Below, in pieces: positions 1 through 9,321 of a stretch of 64,000 nt of DNA. Position 1 is the first letter of the stretch. Each line of letters opens with the position of its first letter. Origin of the DNA: Candidatus Pyrohabitans jungbluthii. GTDB taxonomy: Archaea; Hydrothermarchaeota; Hydrothermarchaeia; Hydrothermarchaeales; BMS3B. Under the pieces are notes generated by a model that was given only the letters and a program-made list of their open reading frames with translations, was not told the DNA's origin and searched no databases. Both the position numbers and the translations under genes were made by a program. The stretch lies in assembly GCA_002010065.2 (NCBI GenBank), contig MTMD02000002.1, positions 248,001-312,000 on the forward strand. Direction: 5' to 3'.

Positions 1-463
1 GCGTTATGTAGCGCCCGCCGTCGAGGGGCCAGGTTTTCAGAATGGGAAGCTTCTCCAGGCTTGCCTCTTCTCCTTCAAGCACTACCTCCTGGCAGGGGGC
101 GCGCTTCACCAGCTTTGGCGGGAAGGAGAGGGCCTCCTTAATCTTTGCCAGGCTTGAGAGCTTCTCCTTTATGCTTGCCGGCACATTCGGCATGAGCAAC
201 TCAGCGAGAGATTCGCCTATGCTCTCAAAGCGATCAACACCCAGGGCGAGCTTCATCCTCTCATAGCTTCCGAAGAGGTTAGCTGCAACCGGAAACTCGC
301 TCCCCTTAACATTCTCAAAGAGCAGCGCAGGGCCGCGGCGCTTGGAAACGCGGTCCACTATCTCAGAAATTTCAAGCACCGGGTCGACTTCTGCCTTTAC
401 ACGTTTAAGCATGCCGCGTTCTTCCAGGGCAGCGATGAACTCACGGAGGTCGCGATATGTCAT
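1..463 (-). CDS. UbiD-family decarboxylase, N-terminal part (truncated by window edge)
   Basis: Minus-strand translation from ATG at 463: MTYRDLREFIAALEERGMLKRVKAEVDPVLEISEIVDRVSKRRGPALLFENVKG..., typical UbiD N-terminus; runs off the window start. Confidence 0.85.
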   Translation of the reverse strand, partial: MTYRDLREFIAALEERGMLKRVKAEVDPVLEISEIVDRVSKRRGPALLFENVKGSEFPVAANLFGSYERMKLALGVDRFESIGESLAELLMPNVPASIKEKLSSLAKIKEALSFPPKLVKRAPCQEVVLEGEEASLEKLPILKTWPLDGGRYIT

Positions 464-504
464 GAGTAAGGAGTTGCCTGTATGGTAATAAAACCTTTTG
501 CCTG

Positions 505-545
505 ATAGGGGCGCCTTCCCCGCCCCTATTACCCCTTCCTCACCA
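505..545. repeat. Dispersed hairpin repeat, family R1 (ATAGGGG...CCCCTAT-ACCCCTTCC..ACC)
   Basis: ATAGGGGCG / CGCCCCTAT 9-bp stem (505-513/521-529); same unit recurs at 8600-8700. Confidence 0.75.
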
Positions 546-567
546 TGATAGGACGCCTTCCCGCTTC

Positions 568-629
568 GTCACGCCGGAAGCTTCGCTTCCGGGTAACCAT
601 CAGCGTTACCCGAGCATAGCGAGGGTGAC
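568..629. repeat. Dispersed hairpin repeat, family R2 (GTCACCC...GGGTAAC), two copies
   Basis: GTCACGCCGGAAGCTTCGCTTCCGGGTAAC (568-597) and GTTACCCGAGCATAGCGAGGGTGAC (605-629, inverted); related copies at 48955-49014. Confidence 0.7.
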
Positions 630-650
630 AAAAGACGGAGCCCCCTCTTG

Positions 651-1079
651 CTACAGCCTTATGAGCACTATGGCAATAAACGCGAGGAGTATTCCCAGAC
701 CCCTGGTAATGGTGAGCTTTTCCCCGTAAACCAGCAGAGAAACCAGCACCACGAGCATGCCGTTGAGGCTCATCACCGGCGTGGCGAGCGAGCCTGGGCC
801 GCGCTGCAACGCAAGCTGGTAAAAAAGCGTCCCTGCTAAGCTGAAGACACCTATCGCCGCGCCTAAGGCGAGAGATTTCAGCGCCACACTCTTTTCTGGT
901 TCAACTGCACCAACTGAGAGATAGTACACCACAGCCAAAACGCCTGCGGTTAAGTAGAGGGCAAGGGCTATAATCACCTCGTTTAGCTCGCTCTCTGCAC
1001 CAACCTTGAATAGAACATTTACCATGCCATAGGAGAGAAAAGAGCCCACGGCGAGCAGAAACCAGCCGGGATTTTCCAT
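651..1079 (-). CDS. EamA/DMT-family small membrane transporter
   Basis: MENPGWFLLAVGSFLSYGMVNVLFKVGAE... hydrophobic, EamA-like half-size protein; the longer ORF start at 1220 overlaps the divergent gene. Confidence 0.75.
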   Translation of the reverse strand: MENPGWFLLAVGSFLSYGMVNVLFKVGAESELNEVIIALALYLTAGVLAVVYYLSVGAVEPEKSVALKSLALGAAIGVFSLAGTLFYQLALQRGPGSLATPVMSLNGMLVVLVSLLVYGEKLTITRGLGILLAFIAIVLIRL

Positions 1080-1167
1080 GGATACCACCTCAAACTTTCT
1101 TATGTACTCATAATTGTTGCTGCGACTGAACATTAAGTTTACATAGCTCGCCTGCGTAATCGCATGC

Positions 1168-1875
1168 ATGCAGCTTGGCGAGGAAAAGCCGAAGTATGTG
1201 CGTAGGATGTTCTCCGCCATAGCACAGCGCTACGACTTGGCGAATTCTCTGCTCAGCCTGCGCAGAGATGCATACTGGCGCAGGTTCGCAGCAGACGTGG
1301 CAGAGCTCAGCGATGGTGGCATTGCCCTCGATGTAGCCACGGGCACAGGTGAGCTCGCCTTTGAGCTTGCTAAGCGGGTGAGCAAGGGAGGCGTAGTTGG
1401 CGTGGACTTCAATGCAGAGATGCTATCAATAGCAAAGCAGAAAGCAGAGCAGAGGGGGATTAAAAATGTGCACTTCACCCTGGGCGACGCGCTGCGGCTG
1501 TGCTTCCGCGATGAGAGCTTCGACGCTGTTCTCGTGGCCTTTGGCTTAAGGAACTTTGCGGAGATTGAAAAGCCTCTACGCGAGCTTGTGCGCGTGGCAA
1601 AGCGGGGAGGCAGAGTGGTTGTGCTGGAGTTCACCCTTCCGCCCAACAGGTTTCTGAGAAGGCTCTATTCGCTCTACTTCTTCCATGTGTTGCCCTTCCT
1701 GGGTGGGCTTATTACCGGCAAGAGGGAGGCGTATGCTTACCTTCCAGCGTCGGTGGCAGAGTTCCCTTCACCTGAGGAGATTTGCAAGCTTATGGAAAAG
1801 GCGGGGCTTGAGAATGTTAGATATCACCTTCTAACCTTGGGCACAGTTGCAGTTTACGTAGGGCGAAGGAAATGA
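1168..1875 (+). CDS. ubiE: UbiE/MenG-type class I SAM methyltransferase (demethylmenaquinone methyltransferase family)
   Basis: FSAIAQRYDLANSLLSLRRDAYWRRF, ALDVATGTGELAFELAK, VLVAFGLRNF motifs. Confidence 0.85.
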   Translation: MQLGEEKPKYVRRMFSAIAQRYDLANSLLSLRRDAYWRRFAADVAELSDGGIALDVATGTGELAFELAKRVSKGGVVGVDFNAEMLSIAKQKAEQRGIKNVHFTLGDALRLCFRDESFDAVLVAFGLRNFAEIEKPLRELVRVAKRGGRVVVLEFTLPPNRFLRRLYSLYFFHVLPFLGGLITGKREAYAYLPASVAEFPSPEEICKLMEKAGLENVRYHLLTLGTVAVYVGRRK

Positions 1876-2945
1876 CGCGAAGGTTCTGCGTGAGGTGTGG
1901 GAAGCGGAGCGAGAGGCTGATTAACTCTCTCTGCGTGGAGTGCTACGTTGAGCGGGAGGTAGTTTTAGACCTGCCATCCAAAATTAAAGCCAAGGTTTGC
2001 CGGGAATGCAATGCAGTGCTGAAGCACGGGAAGTGGGAGCGTCGTGCGAGGAGCCTTGAGGAGGCTGTCGAAGAGGCTGGCTTCTCGGCGATAGAGGAGA
2101 ACCTGCGCGTTACTGGCATTTCTCAGCCAGAGGTAGGCATTGCCTTTCTCGGGGCTCAGCGAAGCTCACCCAAGGACTTCTTTGCGAGGTACCGCCTCGA
2201 GGTTAAAGGAAGCGCTGGCGAAGAGGAGGTGGAGTTTTCCAGAGAGGTGAAGGTAAATGTAAGGCTCACGCTTTGCGAAAGCTGCCAGCGCAAGGCTTCG
2301 CGCTACTACGAGGCGGTGCTTCAAATTCGCGCTCATGCTCCACTGACCGAGAAGGAACGGCGCGAGCTCTCTGGCTTTGTGCGTCGCGAAGTTGATGCAA
2401 GGTGGAGCGAGGACAAAGCGTTCATCTCCAGCTACGAGGAGAAGAAGGAGGGCATTGATTTCTATCTTGGCTCTGCGAAGCTTGCAAAGAAAATAGCGAA
2501 CCTTTTGTTAGAGAGCTACGGTGGCACAGTAACCACTTCGACTAAGCTCGTGGGCGTAGATGAGAGCGGTAAAAGTGTGCTGCGCTACACCTTTGCGTAC
2601 CGCCTGCCAAGGCTGAGGCGCGGAGACGTGGTGAGGATAGAGGAGAAGGTGTGCGAGGTGCTCAAGCTCAGCAGGGGGAGCGTCTCCCTCCTCGACCTTG
2701 CCACGAGGAAGAGCTTCTCGCTACCGGAGAAACGCCTCTCTGAGGCTGAGATTCTGGGCAGGGCAGAAGACGCGGTAAAGGCGATGGTCACAGAGGTGGT
2801 TAAGGGCAGAGTTCAGGTGCTGGAGTTCAAAGATTACAAAACTTTTTATTTTGATACCCCGCTTCCCTTAGAGGTGGGTCAGGAAGTCCGAATTTTAGAA
2901 GCTAAGGGCAAGGTTTACCTTCTTGCAACACCCCTGGAGGAATGA
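1872..2945 (+). CDS. NMD3-related protein
   Basis: N-terminal Cys pairs MTRRFCVRCGKRSERLINSLCVECY... and overall archaeal NMD3 layout. Confidence 0.85.
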   Translation: MTRRFCVRCGKRSERLINSLCVECYVEREVVLDLPSKIKAKVCRECNAVLKHGKWERRARSLEEAVEEAGFSAIEENLRVTGISQPEVGIAFLGAQRSSPKDFFARYRLEVKGSAGEEEVEFSREVKVNVRLTLCESCQRKASRYYEAVLQIRAHAPLTEKERRELSGFVRREVDARWSEDKAFISSYEEKKEGIDFYLGSAKLAKKIANLLLESYGGTVTTSTKLVGVDESGKSVLRYTFAYRLPRLRRGDVVRIEEKVCEVLKLSRGSVSLLDLATRKSFSLPEKRLSEAEILGRAEDAVKAMVTEVVKGRVQVLEFKDYKTFYFDTPLPLEVGQEVRILEAKGKVYLLATPLEE

Positions 2946-2946
2946 A

Positions 2947-4068
2947 ATGGACGTTGAGGAAAGATTCAGGCTTATTAAGGGCGTGGCAGAGGAAGTTGTC
3001 ACAGATGAAGAACTTCGCCAGCTTCTGGAGACGAAGGCTGAGCCCGTTGCCTATGACGGCTTTGAGCCCAGCGGCTTGGCGCATTTGCCAGTTGGAATAT
3101 ACCGCCCCCTTCTGCTTAAGGACCTGCTTAAGGCTCGAGTGAGATTTAAGCTTCTCTTAGCCGACTCCTTCGCCTGGATAAACAACAAACTGGGAGGGGA
3201 TATAGAGAAGATACGCGACGCTGGCAGGTATTTTATCGAAGTCTGGCGTGCCGCGGGCGTGGACATGCGCCGCGTAGAGGTGGTCTGGCACAAGGAGTTC
3301 TTCTCCGATGAGGACTACTGGAGGAAGGTCATCCTGATAGCAAAGAATCATACGCTGAGGCGAACGCTGCGCAGCTTAGCCATAGCCGGGAGAGAGGAGG
3401 ACGCCTCAAACCCGGCGGCGTTTGTATTCTATCCCAGCATGCAGTGCGCCGATATTTTCCACCTGCACGCGGATATCTGCCAGCTGGGCATGGACCAGCG
3501 CAAAGTGAACATGCTCGCTCGCGAAATAGCAGACAAGAAGGGCATGGTGAAGCTTCTTGGCTACGAGGGGTGCGGCGCTAATGGCAAACCCGTCGTGGTG
3601 AGCCATCACATGCTTCTCGGGTTGCAGGGCTTCGCCTCGAAGGTGGAGAGCAGCAGACAGAAGGTGAGCACAGCTTTAGAGGCGAAAATGTCCAAGTCTA
3701 TGCCGGAGAGCGCCATCTTTGTGCACGATTCTAAGCAGGAGATAAAGCGCAAGATTTCAAAGGCGTATTGCCCCATGAAGGAGGTGGAGGGCAACCCCAT
3801 CCTGGACTACACCAAGGAGATAATCTTCCGCGCCTTTACAGAGTTCACAATAGAGAGGCCCGCGAAGTACGGGGGCGATGTTACCTACTACTCCTACGCT
3901 GAGCTTGAGAAGGACTACCGCGAAGAGAAGCTTCATCCCCAGGACTTGAAGAACGCCGTGGCTGAGTACTTAGACAGGCTGATAGCACCTGTGAGGGAGC
4001 ACTTCGAGAAAAACCGCGAGGTGAGAGAGCTTTACGAGAGGGTTAAGAGCTATAAGGTTACGCGGTGA
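2947..4068 (+). CDS. tyrS: Tyrosyl-tRNA synthetase
   Basis: YDGFEPSGLAHLPVG and AKMSKSMPESAIFVHD (KMSKS) motifs. Confidence 0.95.
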   Translation: MDVEERFRLIKGVAEEVVTDEELRQLLETKAEPVAYDGFEPSGLAHLPVGIYRPLLLKDLLKARVRFKLLLADSFAWINNKLGGDIEKIRDAGRYFIEVWRAAGVDMRRVEVVWHKEFFSDEDYWRKVILIAKNHTLRRTLRSLAIAGREEDASNPAAFVFYPSMQCADIFHLHADICQLGMDQRKVNMLAREIADKKGMVKLLGYEGCGANGKPVVVSHHMLLGLQGFASKVESSRQKVSTALEAKMSKSMPESAIFVHDSKQEIKRKISKAYCPMKEVEGNPILDYTKEIIFRAFTEFTIERPAKYGGDVTYYSYAELEKDYREEKLHPQDLKNAVAEYLDRLIAPVREHFEKNREVRELYERVKSYKVTR

Positions 4069-4092
4069 GGGTACACGCAGGGGTAAGCGTAT

Positions 4093-4953
4093 TTATCTCC
4101 CAACCTCCCTCCTCAACTCCCCAAGTGTGGTCAGCCTCTCGGCAACAGCGTTGTGCTGGTGGATGCTCTCAAGGCTCTCACTCTTCGCGTACACCACGGT
4201 CTCGTCGGGCAGCGAGGGGAACCTCTCAAGAGTGTTGACCAGGATTTTGCGTACTGTATCTTCGACGAAGTTGGGGTTGAGATGGGCGCGGTAGACCACC
4301 TCCACCTCGTCTTCACGCTTCAGCACCTCGTAAAGGCGCGAACTCATGGAGCTCTCGAGTATGTCAATGATATCATCCACCTCTATTCGCTCCCCCTCGA
4401 CAACGCTCAGCATTAGCGTTGAGATGTTGCGCTGATTGTGGCTCGCCACGGGTACAGAGTTGAATATCGTTTGTATCTCCTCCTCTGAGAATTTCCCCTT
4501 GAGCTTTTCTCGCGTCTTCTCAACCAAGCCTTCGTGGGCGCACGGGCAAGCGGTTATCCCGGTGACCTCTGCACCAATCATCGGCGTAATCTCCCCGCCC
4601 TCAAGGGTTGCCCTTGCAAGAATCTGGTACATCTCCTGCGTCTCCTGCTTTGTTATGGGGGTACGCCTGAACACTATGTACTCAGCACGCATGTGCAGCT
4701 CGGCACGCTCAAGCTCGGGCAGAGACTCGCTAATTTGCCTCAGTGCAAGCGCAGGAAGCTCCTCCGGCGAGGAAATACCCTTCGCCACAACCTCGTCTAT
4801 GGCAGAGGTTACAACCTCCTGCACTTCATGCACCTGTACCCGCGCAGGTGGGTAGAGGAAAACCTCTATCTTGGGCAGGAGCACAACCACATTGCCCTGC
4901 GTGTGAAGCTCCACCAGGCGCTCTATTCCCTGAAATCCGAGGAGATACTCCAT
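4093..4953 (-). CDS. mptA: GTP cyclohydrolase MptA / FolE2 family
   Basis: TGITACPCAHE, VPVASHNQRN, MSSRLYEVLKREDEVEVVYRAHLNPNFVED. Confidence 0.88.
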   Translation of the reverse strand: MEYLLGFQGIERLVELHTQGNVVVLLPKIEVFLYPPARVQVHEVQEVVTSAIDEVVAKGISSPEELPALALRQISESLPELERAELHMRAEYIVFRRTPITKQETQEMYQILARATLEGGEITPMIGAEVTGITACPCAHEGLVEKTREKLKGKFSEEEIQTIFNSVPVASHNQRNISTLMLSVVEGERIEVDDIIDILESSMSSRLYEVLKREDEVEVVYRAHLNPNFVEDTVRKILVNTLERFPSLPDETVVYAKSESLESIHQHNAVAERLTTLGELRREVGR

Positions 4954-4992
4954 AAAAATCGACGTAGCCTTGGCGGTTAACCTCTACAAAAA

Positions 4993-6087
4993 TTAACCAA
5001 GGCGCGTCGCCGGAATAACGCCTGCGCGCAGGGCGTGGTCGGCTAAGGTTAAAGCGAGCATCGCCTCGCAAACCGGCACCACGCGTGGCACTATGCACGG
5101 ATCGTGTCTGCCCTTGACGCTTATGGTGGTTTCCTTAAGCTCCTTTAAATCCACGGTGCGCTGCTCCTTTGCTATGCTTGAGGTGGGCTTCACAGCAACT
5201 CGAGCTACGATAGGCATGCCCGTGGAGATTCCGCCTAGCACGCCACCCGCGTTGTTGCTCCTGCTCTTTATCTTCCCCGCCTCCACGTAAAACTCATCGT
5301 TGTTTTCAGAGCCTCTAAGTCTAGCTGCAGCAAAGCCGGAGCCTATCTCGACGCCCTTCACGGCACCTATGCTCATTAGCGCCTTTGCTATGTCCGCATC
5401 CAGCTTGTCAAACACAGGTTCGCCCAGTCCAGGAGGCACATTCAAAGCTATAACCTCCACCACACCGCCAACGGAGTCGCCCTCACGCTTTGCCTCCAGT
5501 ATCTTCTCCTCCATCTCTTTGGCTTTGGCTAAGTCTGCGCACCTCACGCTGTTTCTCTCTGGATTTTTCCGAATGTCTTCAATGCTTACCTCTCCTGCTC
5601 GCACTCCAGCGATTTCCACTGTATGCGCGAGTATCTCAACACCTATGGTGGCGAGGAGCTTCTTGGCTATTGCTCCGGCTGCAACCCTTGCTAGGGTCTC
5701 CCGTCCTGAAGCCCTGCCCCCTCCGCGGTGGTCACGGTGCCCGTATTTCAGGAAATACGTCAGGTCAGCATGCCCTGGGCGGGGCTTGAACCTAAGTTCT
5801 TCATAGGCTGAGGAGTCGTACTCGCGGTTGTACACCACCATCGCTATTGGCATGCCGGTGGTTTTCCCCTCGTATACGCCAGAGAGAATCTCCACCCGGT
5901 CCTCCTCCCTTCTCTGTGTGGTAACGGCGCTCTGTCCCGGCTTTCGCCTATCAAGTTCGCGCTGTATGTCTGCTTCGCTAAGCTCAAGCATCGCGGGGCA
6001 GCCGTCCACTATAACACCCACCGCCCTGCCGTGGCTCTCGCCAAAGGTGGTCACCCTGAAAGCCTTGCCGAAGGTATTTCCAGGCAT
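4993..6087 (-). CDS. aroC: Chorismate synthase
   Basis: [66 protein letters not shown]. Confidence 0.97.
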   Translation of the reverse strand: MPGNTFGKAFRVTTFGESHGRAVGVIVDGCPAMLELSEADIQRELDRRKPGQSAVTTQRREEDRVEILSGVYEGKTTGMPIAMVVYNREYDSSAYEELRFKPRPGHADLTYFLKYGHRDHRGGGRASGRETLARVAAGAIAKKLLATIGVEILAHTVEIAGVRAGEVSIEDIRKNPERNSVRCADLAKAKEMEEKILEAKREGDSVGGVVEVIALNVPPGLGEPVFDKLDADIAKALMSIGAVKGVEIGSGFAAARLRGSENNDEFYVEAGKIKSRSNNAGGVLGGISTGMPIVARVAVKPTSSIAKEQRTVDLKELKETTISVKGRHDPCIVPRVVPVCEAMLALTLADHALRAGVIPATRLG

Positions 6088-6124
6088 GTTAATCCTTCTC
6101 CTTCGCAGCCTTTTATATGTTTGC

Positions 6125-6239
6125 GCAACCACAGTTGGTTGCATCCACATAATGTGGTATCTTCGATACCACTTTGAAGCAAGGAAAATAGCGGTATCGA
6201 GAGATACCGCAATATGTCGACCCAACCGACTGCGGTTGG
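6125..6239. repeat. Inverted pair of ~48-bp elements, each containing two hairpins
   Basis: Left arm 6125-6172 aligns at about 80% by eye with the reverse complement of 6191-6239; four perfect dyads with 3-4 nt loops. Confidence 0.85.
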
Positions 6240-6280
6240 CGCTGCAAAAATTTATATCCCTGCAAGGCTATTTCTTTGCT

Positions 6281-6418
6281 ATGCCTACATGCGAAATATG
6301 CGGCGAGGAAGTGGAGGAGATTTACGTCTGCAAGATATGCGGCTACAATTTCTGCGCCAACTGCGGCGATCCTGCCAGCGAGGAATGTGAGTTCTGCGAG
6401 GAGGAGGATGAACTTTAG
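6281..6418 (+). CDS. Small Cys-rich zinc-finger protein (45 aa)
   Basis: MPTCEICGEEVEEIYVCKICGYNFCANCGDPASEECEFCEEEDEL; eight Cys in CxxC pairs; TATA-like AAATTTATATCC upstream. Confidence 0.75.
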   Translation: MPTCEICGEEVEEIYVCKICGYNFCANCGDPASEECEFCEEEDEL

Positions 6419-7560
6419 CTATTTTTAATCAGCCCTCTTACCACTTCCAAGAGCACCTCGTAGGGTGCGTCTGTTCTCACGCCAGTAGCTGAGATGTGTG
6501 TTCTTGTCGCACTGTAACCTCGTCGGTGAAGCTCTTCCAGGATTTTTTCCATCGTGGGCAATTCGTGCAGCGAAAGGCGCCTTGCTAAGCGGTGAAGGTC
6601 GTAGAAAAAGGGCACCTCAAGCTCATCTGCTATTGTTACAAGCACCTTCTGGGTTCGCCTGTCTTCCAGGTAGGCTGCCTCCTCCGCCGCCTTTCTTGCG
6701 AGGGAAGCATCCTTAAGTTCCCCCAGCCACATCGCACCAGCTATGGAATAGCTCTCGCCGCATACGCATTTTTTCTGCGAAGGCAAAGACGAAAGCTCAA
6801 CCTCGCGCCTGCCACAAGAGGTGCAGTAGTGGAGGTAGCCCAGCTTCGCCAGCGCCTCGTCGGCTCGCCTTCTACCGGAGCGAAGCGCTACGATGGCGCG
6901 AAAGTAGTGGTCTGTAGCGTGGGAGAGAAGCACTCGTGTGCCTCGGCGCAGCTTAGCTGCTTCGCGCGCTATGGCTGCGATGAGTATGCGCAGCCCCACC
7001 TCCTTGCATAGTTCACCTCTAATTGGAATGGAGAAGTACTTTCTGAAGCACGCCTTCGGGTAAACACCGCACAGTGGCGCTGTATCTGTGGCGGTAACCG
7101 CTAGGTAGCCCCGAGGAGGAAGCGCAAGGATGGCATTGTGTAGGAAGGGCACTGGCGTACCAAAGGGGTCGATGTCTATGAAGTTGAAGCTCCCGCGGTG
7201 AGAGACAAGAAAGAGGTTCGCCTCGCTTTGCGATACGCCAACGCTGAGCTGGTTTAGCTGTGCATTTTTCTTTATAAGCTCTACGGCGCTCTCGCTCCCG
7301 TCGTTGAGGTGCACCTCCGCCTTAGCTTCCTTAGCTATGCGCAGCCCCTTCGCACCGCTGGCAGCGAGAAGGTCCAGAAATTGAATGCTCTCCCCACCTG
7401 CGAGAAGCGCTCTAACTAAGGCGCAGGTTATATCGCGATTGAGCTTCATCCTGGGGTTGAAAAAAACTGGAGGGAGAGCCTTCTTTATCTCCTGGGGCGA
7501 GGCAAGGCTGCGCTCTGGTACGAGCAGCCTTGTGCTCCCCTCGACAATCTCGGCGAACAT
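6415..7560 (-). CDS. trm1: tRNA (guanine26-N2)-dimethyltransferase Trm1
   Basis: FFNPRMKLNRDITCALVRALL, FLDLLAASGAKGLRIAKE, FIDIDPFGTPVPFLHNAI motifs. Confidence 0.93.
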   Translation of the reverse strand: MFAEIVEGSTRLLVPERSLASPQEIKKALPPVFFNPRMKLNRDITCALVRALLAGGESIQFLDLLAASGAKGLRIAKEAKAEVHLNDGSESAVELIKKNAQLNQLSVGVSQSEANLFLVSHRGSFNFIDIDPFGTPVPFLHNAILALPPRGYLAVTATDTAPLCGVYPKACFRKYFSIPIRGELCKEVGLRILIAAIAREAAKLRRGTRVLLSHATDHYFRAIVALRSGRRRADEALAKLGYLHYCTSCGRREVELSSLPSQKKCVCGESYSIAGAMWLGELKDASLARKAAEEAAYLEDRRTQKVLVTIADELEVPFFYDLHRLARRLSLHELPTMEKILEELHRRGYSATRTHISATGVRTDAPYEVLLEVVRGLIKNS

Positions 7561-7562
7561 GC

Positions 7563-8546
7563 TCAGAGCTTCATCATCTCTCTAAGTTTGCGCCCAACCT
7601 CCTCGATTGGATGCTCCTTCTCCTTTGCGCGGAGGCTGTTGAGCACAGGTAAGCCGGCGCGGTTCTCCAGAATCCATTCCCTCGCGAACTCTCCGCTCTG
7701 AATCTCCCGAAGAATCTTTTTCATCTCCTGCTTTACTTCGGGCTTTATTATGCGCTTGCCGCGGGTACGCCCGCCGTACTCTGCAGTGTTGGAAACGCGG
7801 CGCCACATACCCTCGATGCCCTCGCGGTAGTACAGGTCGACGATGAGCTTGAGCTCGTGCAGACACTCAAAGTACGCCACCTCGGGCTGGTAGCCCGCTT
7901 CCACAAGCGTCTCGAATGCGGCTTTGACTAGCTCGGCACTCCCTCCGCACAGATCAACCTGCTCCCCGAACAGGTCCGTCTCTGTCTCCTCCGCAAAGGT
8001 AGTCTCAAGTACGCCAACGCGGGTTGCACCGTTTGCTTTGGCAAGGGCAAGGGCGCGCTCCTTAGCTTTGCCGGTGTAGTCCTGCTCCACCGCAATGAGC
8101 GCCGGCACGCCCGAGCCGCGTTCATACTCCCGCCTCACCATGGCTCCTGGCCCCTTGGGAGCCATCATTATCACATCCACATTGCTGGGCGGCACAATTT
8201 GCGAGAAGCGGATGTTGAAGCCGTGGGAGAAGCTCAGGGCATTGCCCTCCTCAAGGTTGGCATGAATGTACTTCCTGTAAACCTCGGGCTGAGCTTCGTC
8301 GGGGATGAGCATGTGCACAATTGTGCCCCGCTTGGCGGCTTCATCTATTGGCAAAACCTCAAAGCCGTCGCGGGACGCGCGCTCCCAGGATGCGCCACCT
8401 TCACGCAGGCCAAGAACAACCTCCAAACCCGAGTCGCGAAAGTTCTGCGCCTGCGCGGAGCCCTGAATCCCGTAACCTATAACAGCAATGGTCTCGCCTT
8501 TCAAAACATCAAGGTCTACATCCTTGTCATAGTATATCCTCGCCAA
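7563..8546 (-). CDS. ilvC: Ketol-acid reductoisomerase
   Basis: [77 protein letters not shown]. Confidence 0.97.
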   Translation of the reverse strand: MARIYYDKDVDLDVLKGETIAVIGYGIQGSAQAQNFRDSGLEVVLGLREGGASWERASRDGFEVLPIDEAAKRGTIVHMLIPDEAQPEVYRKYIHANLEEGNALSFSHGFNIRFSQIVPPSNVDVIMMAPKGPGAMVRREYERGSGVPALIAVEQDYTGKAKERALALAKANGATRVGVLETTFAEETETDLFGEQVDLCGGSAELVKAAFETLVEAGYQPEVAYFECLHELKLIVDLYYREGIEGMWRRVSNTAEYGGRTRGKRIIKPEVKQEMKKILREIQSGEFAREWILENRAGLPVLNSLRAKEKEHPIEEVGRKLREMMKL

Positions 8547-8599
8547 TCATATCACCTCGAAGTGTAATCGCTCTAAAAATATTTAAATAATTCGTCGAA

Positions 8600-8700
8600 A
8601 TAGGGGAGCCTTCCCCTCCCCTATCACCCCTTCCGTACCGAAATAGGGGCGCTGCACCCCCTATTACCCCATCCGAACCAAATAGGGGCAACATACCCCT
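8600..8700. repeat. Three tandem copies of repeat family R1
   Basis: ATAGGGGAGCCTTCCCCTCCCCTATCACCCCTTCCGTACC-GAA-ATAGGGGCGCTGCACCCCCTATTACCCCATCCGAACC-AA-ATAGGGGCAACATACCCCT. Confidence 0.8.
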
Positions 8701-8785
8701 CAGCAATCTCGAAAAGACTGCAGAGAGCTGCGAGACCTCCTGCCACTACAGATTGAATAATTGCTTGTGGGTTTTAAATATAAGG

Positions 8786-8902
8786 TCACTTTAAACTTCG
8801 CTTACTCCCCACCCCCAAGAGGCGCTCTACCTCTTCCTGTATAACCTGTTTGCGCAGCTCAATCTCCAGCCACTTCTCAGCGAGACTCTCCTCTCTCCTC
8901 AT
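8786..8902 (-). CDS. Possible 38-aa small protein (below the ORF-track length cutoff)
   Basis: ATG...TGA: MRREESLAEKWLEIELRKQVIQEEVERLLGVGSKRSLK; TTTATATA box about 25-30 nt upstream, consistent with leaderless transcription. Confidence 0.35.
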   Translation of the reverse strand: MRREESLAEKWLEIELRKQVIQEEVERLLGVGSKRSLK

Positions 8903-9005
8903 CGCAACTAGTTTCCTCTCATGCTATATAAACCTTTCTATTGTGAAGTGTTACTTTCAGCGATAATAGCAATTGGTTATATACATGAAATTTATTTCAC
9001 ATAAA

Positions 9006-9284
9006 ATGGTGAGCGAAGACATCTTCAGACTCCTAGGAAAGAAGGGTGTAATTGAACTCTTGGACAGTCTCGAAGGTAAGAAGTTGAAGTACAAGGAGCT
9101 TGAGAAAATTATAGGAAACCCATCAACCACCGCGAGGAGGCTTAAGAGTCTCGAGGAATACGGGCTTATCAAGAGGGAGGTCTCCTCTGAGAAGTACCGT
9201 CCTGTTTACTACTCTCTGACAAAAAAGGGTAGAAGGCTTCTTTTTGTTGTGAGAGAGGTAAGAGAGCAGTACGGTGAAACCTAA
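9006..9284 (+). CDS. Winged-helix transcriptional regulator (HxlR/ArsR-like)
   Basis: MVSEDIFRLLGKKGVIELLDSLEGKKLKYKELEKIIGNPSTTARRLKSLEEYGLIKREVSSEKYRPVYYSLTKKGRRLL. Confidence 0.85.
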   Translation: MVSEDIFRLLGKKGVIELLDSLEGKKLKYKELEKIIGNPSTTARRLKSLEEYGLIKREVSSEKYRPVYYSLTKKGRRLLFVVREVREQYGET

Positions 9285-9321
9285 GCCAACCTATAAATAT
9301 GAGGGAAAATTTAATTAGATT

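Noticed and set aside
1230-1646. 138-aa minus-strand ORF
   Set aside because: Antisense to ubiE; Ser/Thr/Arg-rich shadow ORF.
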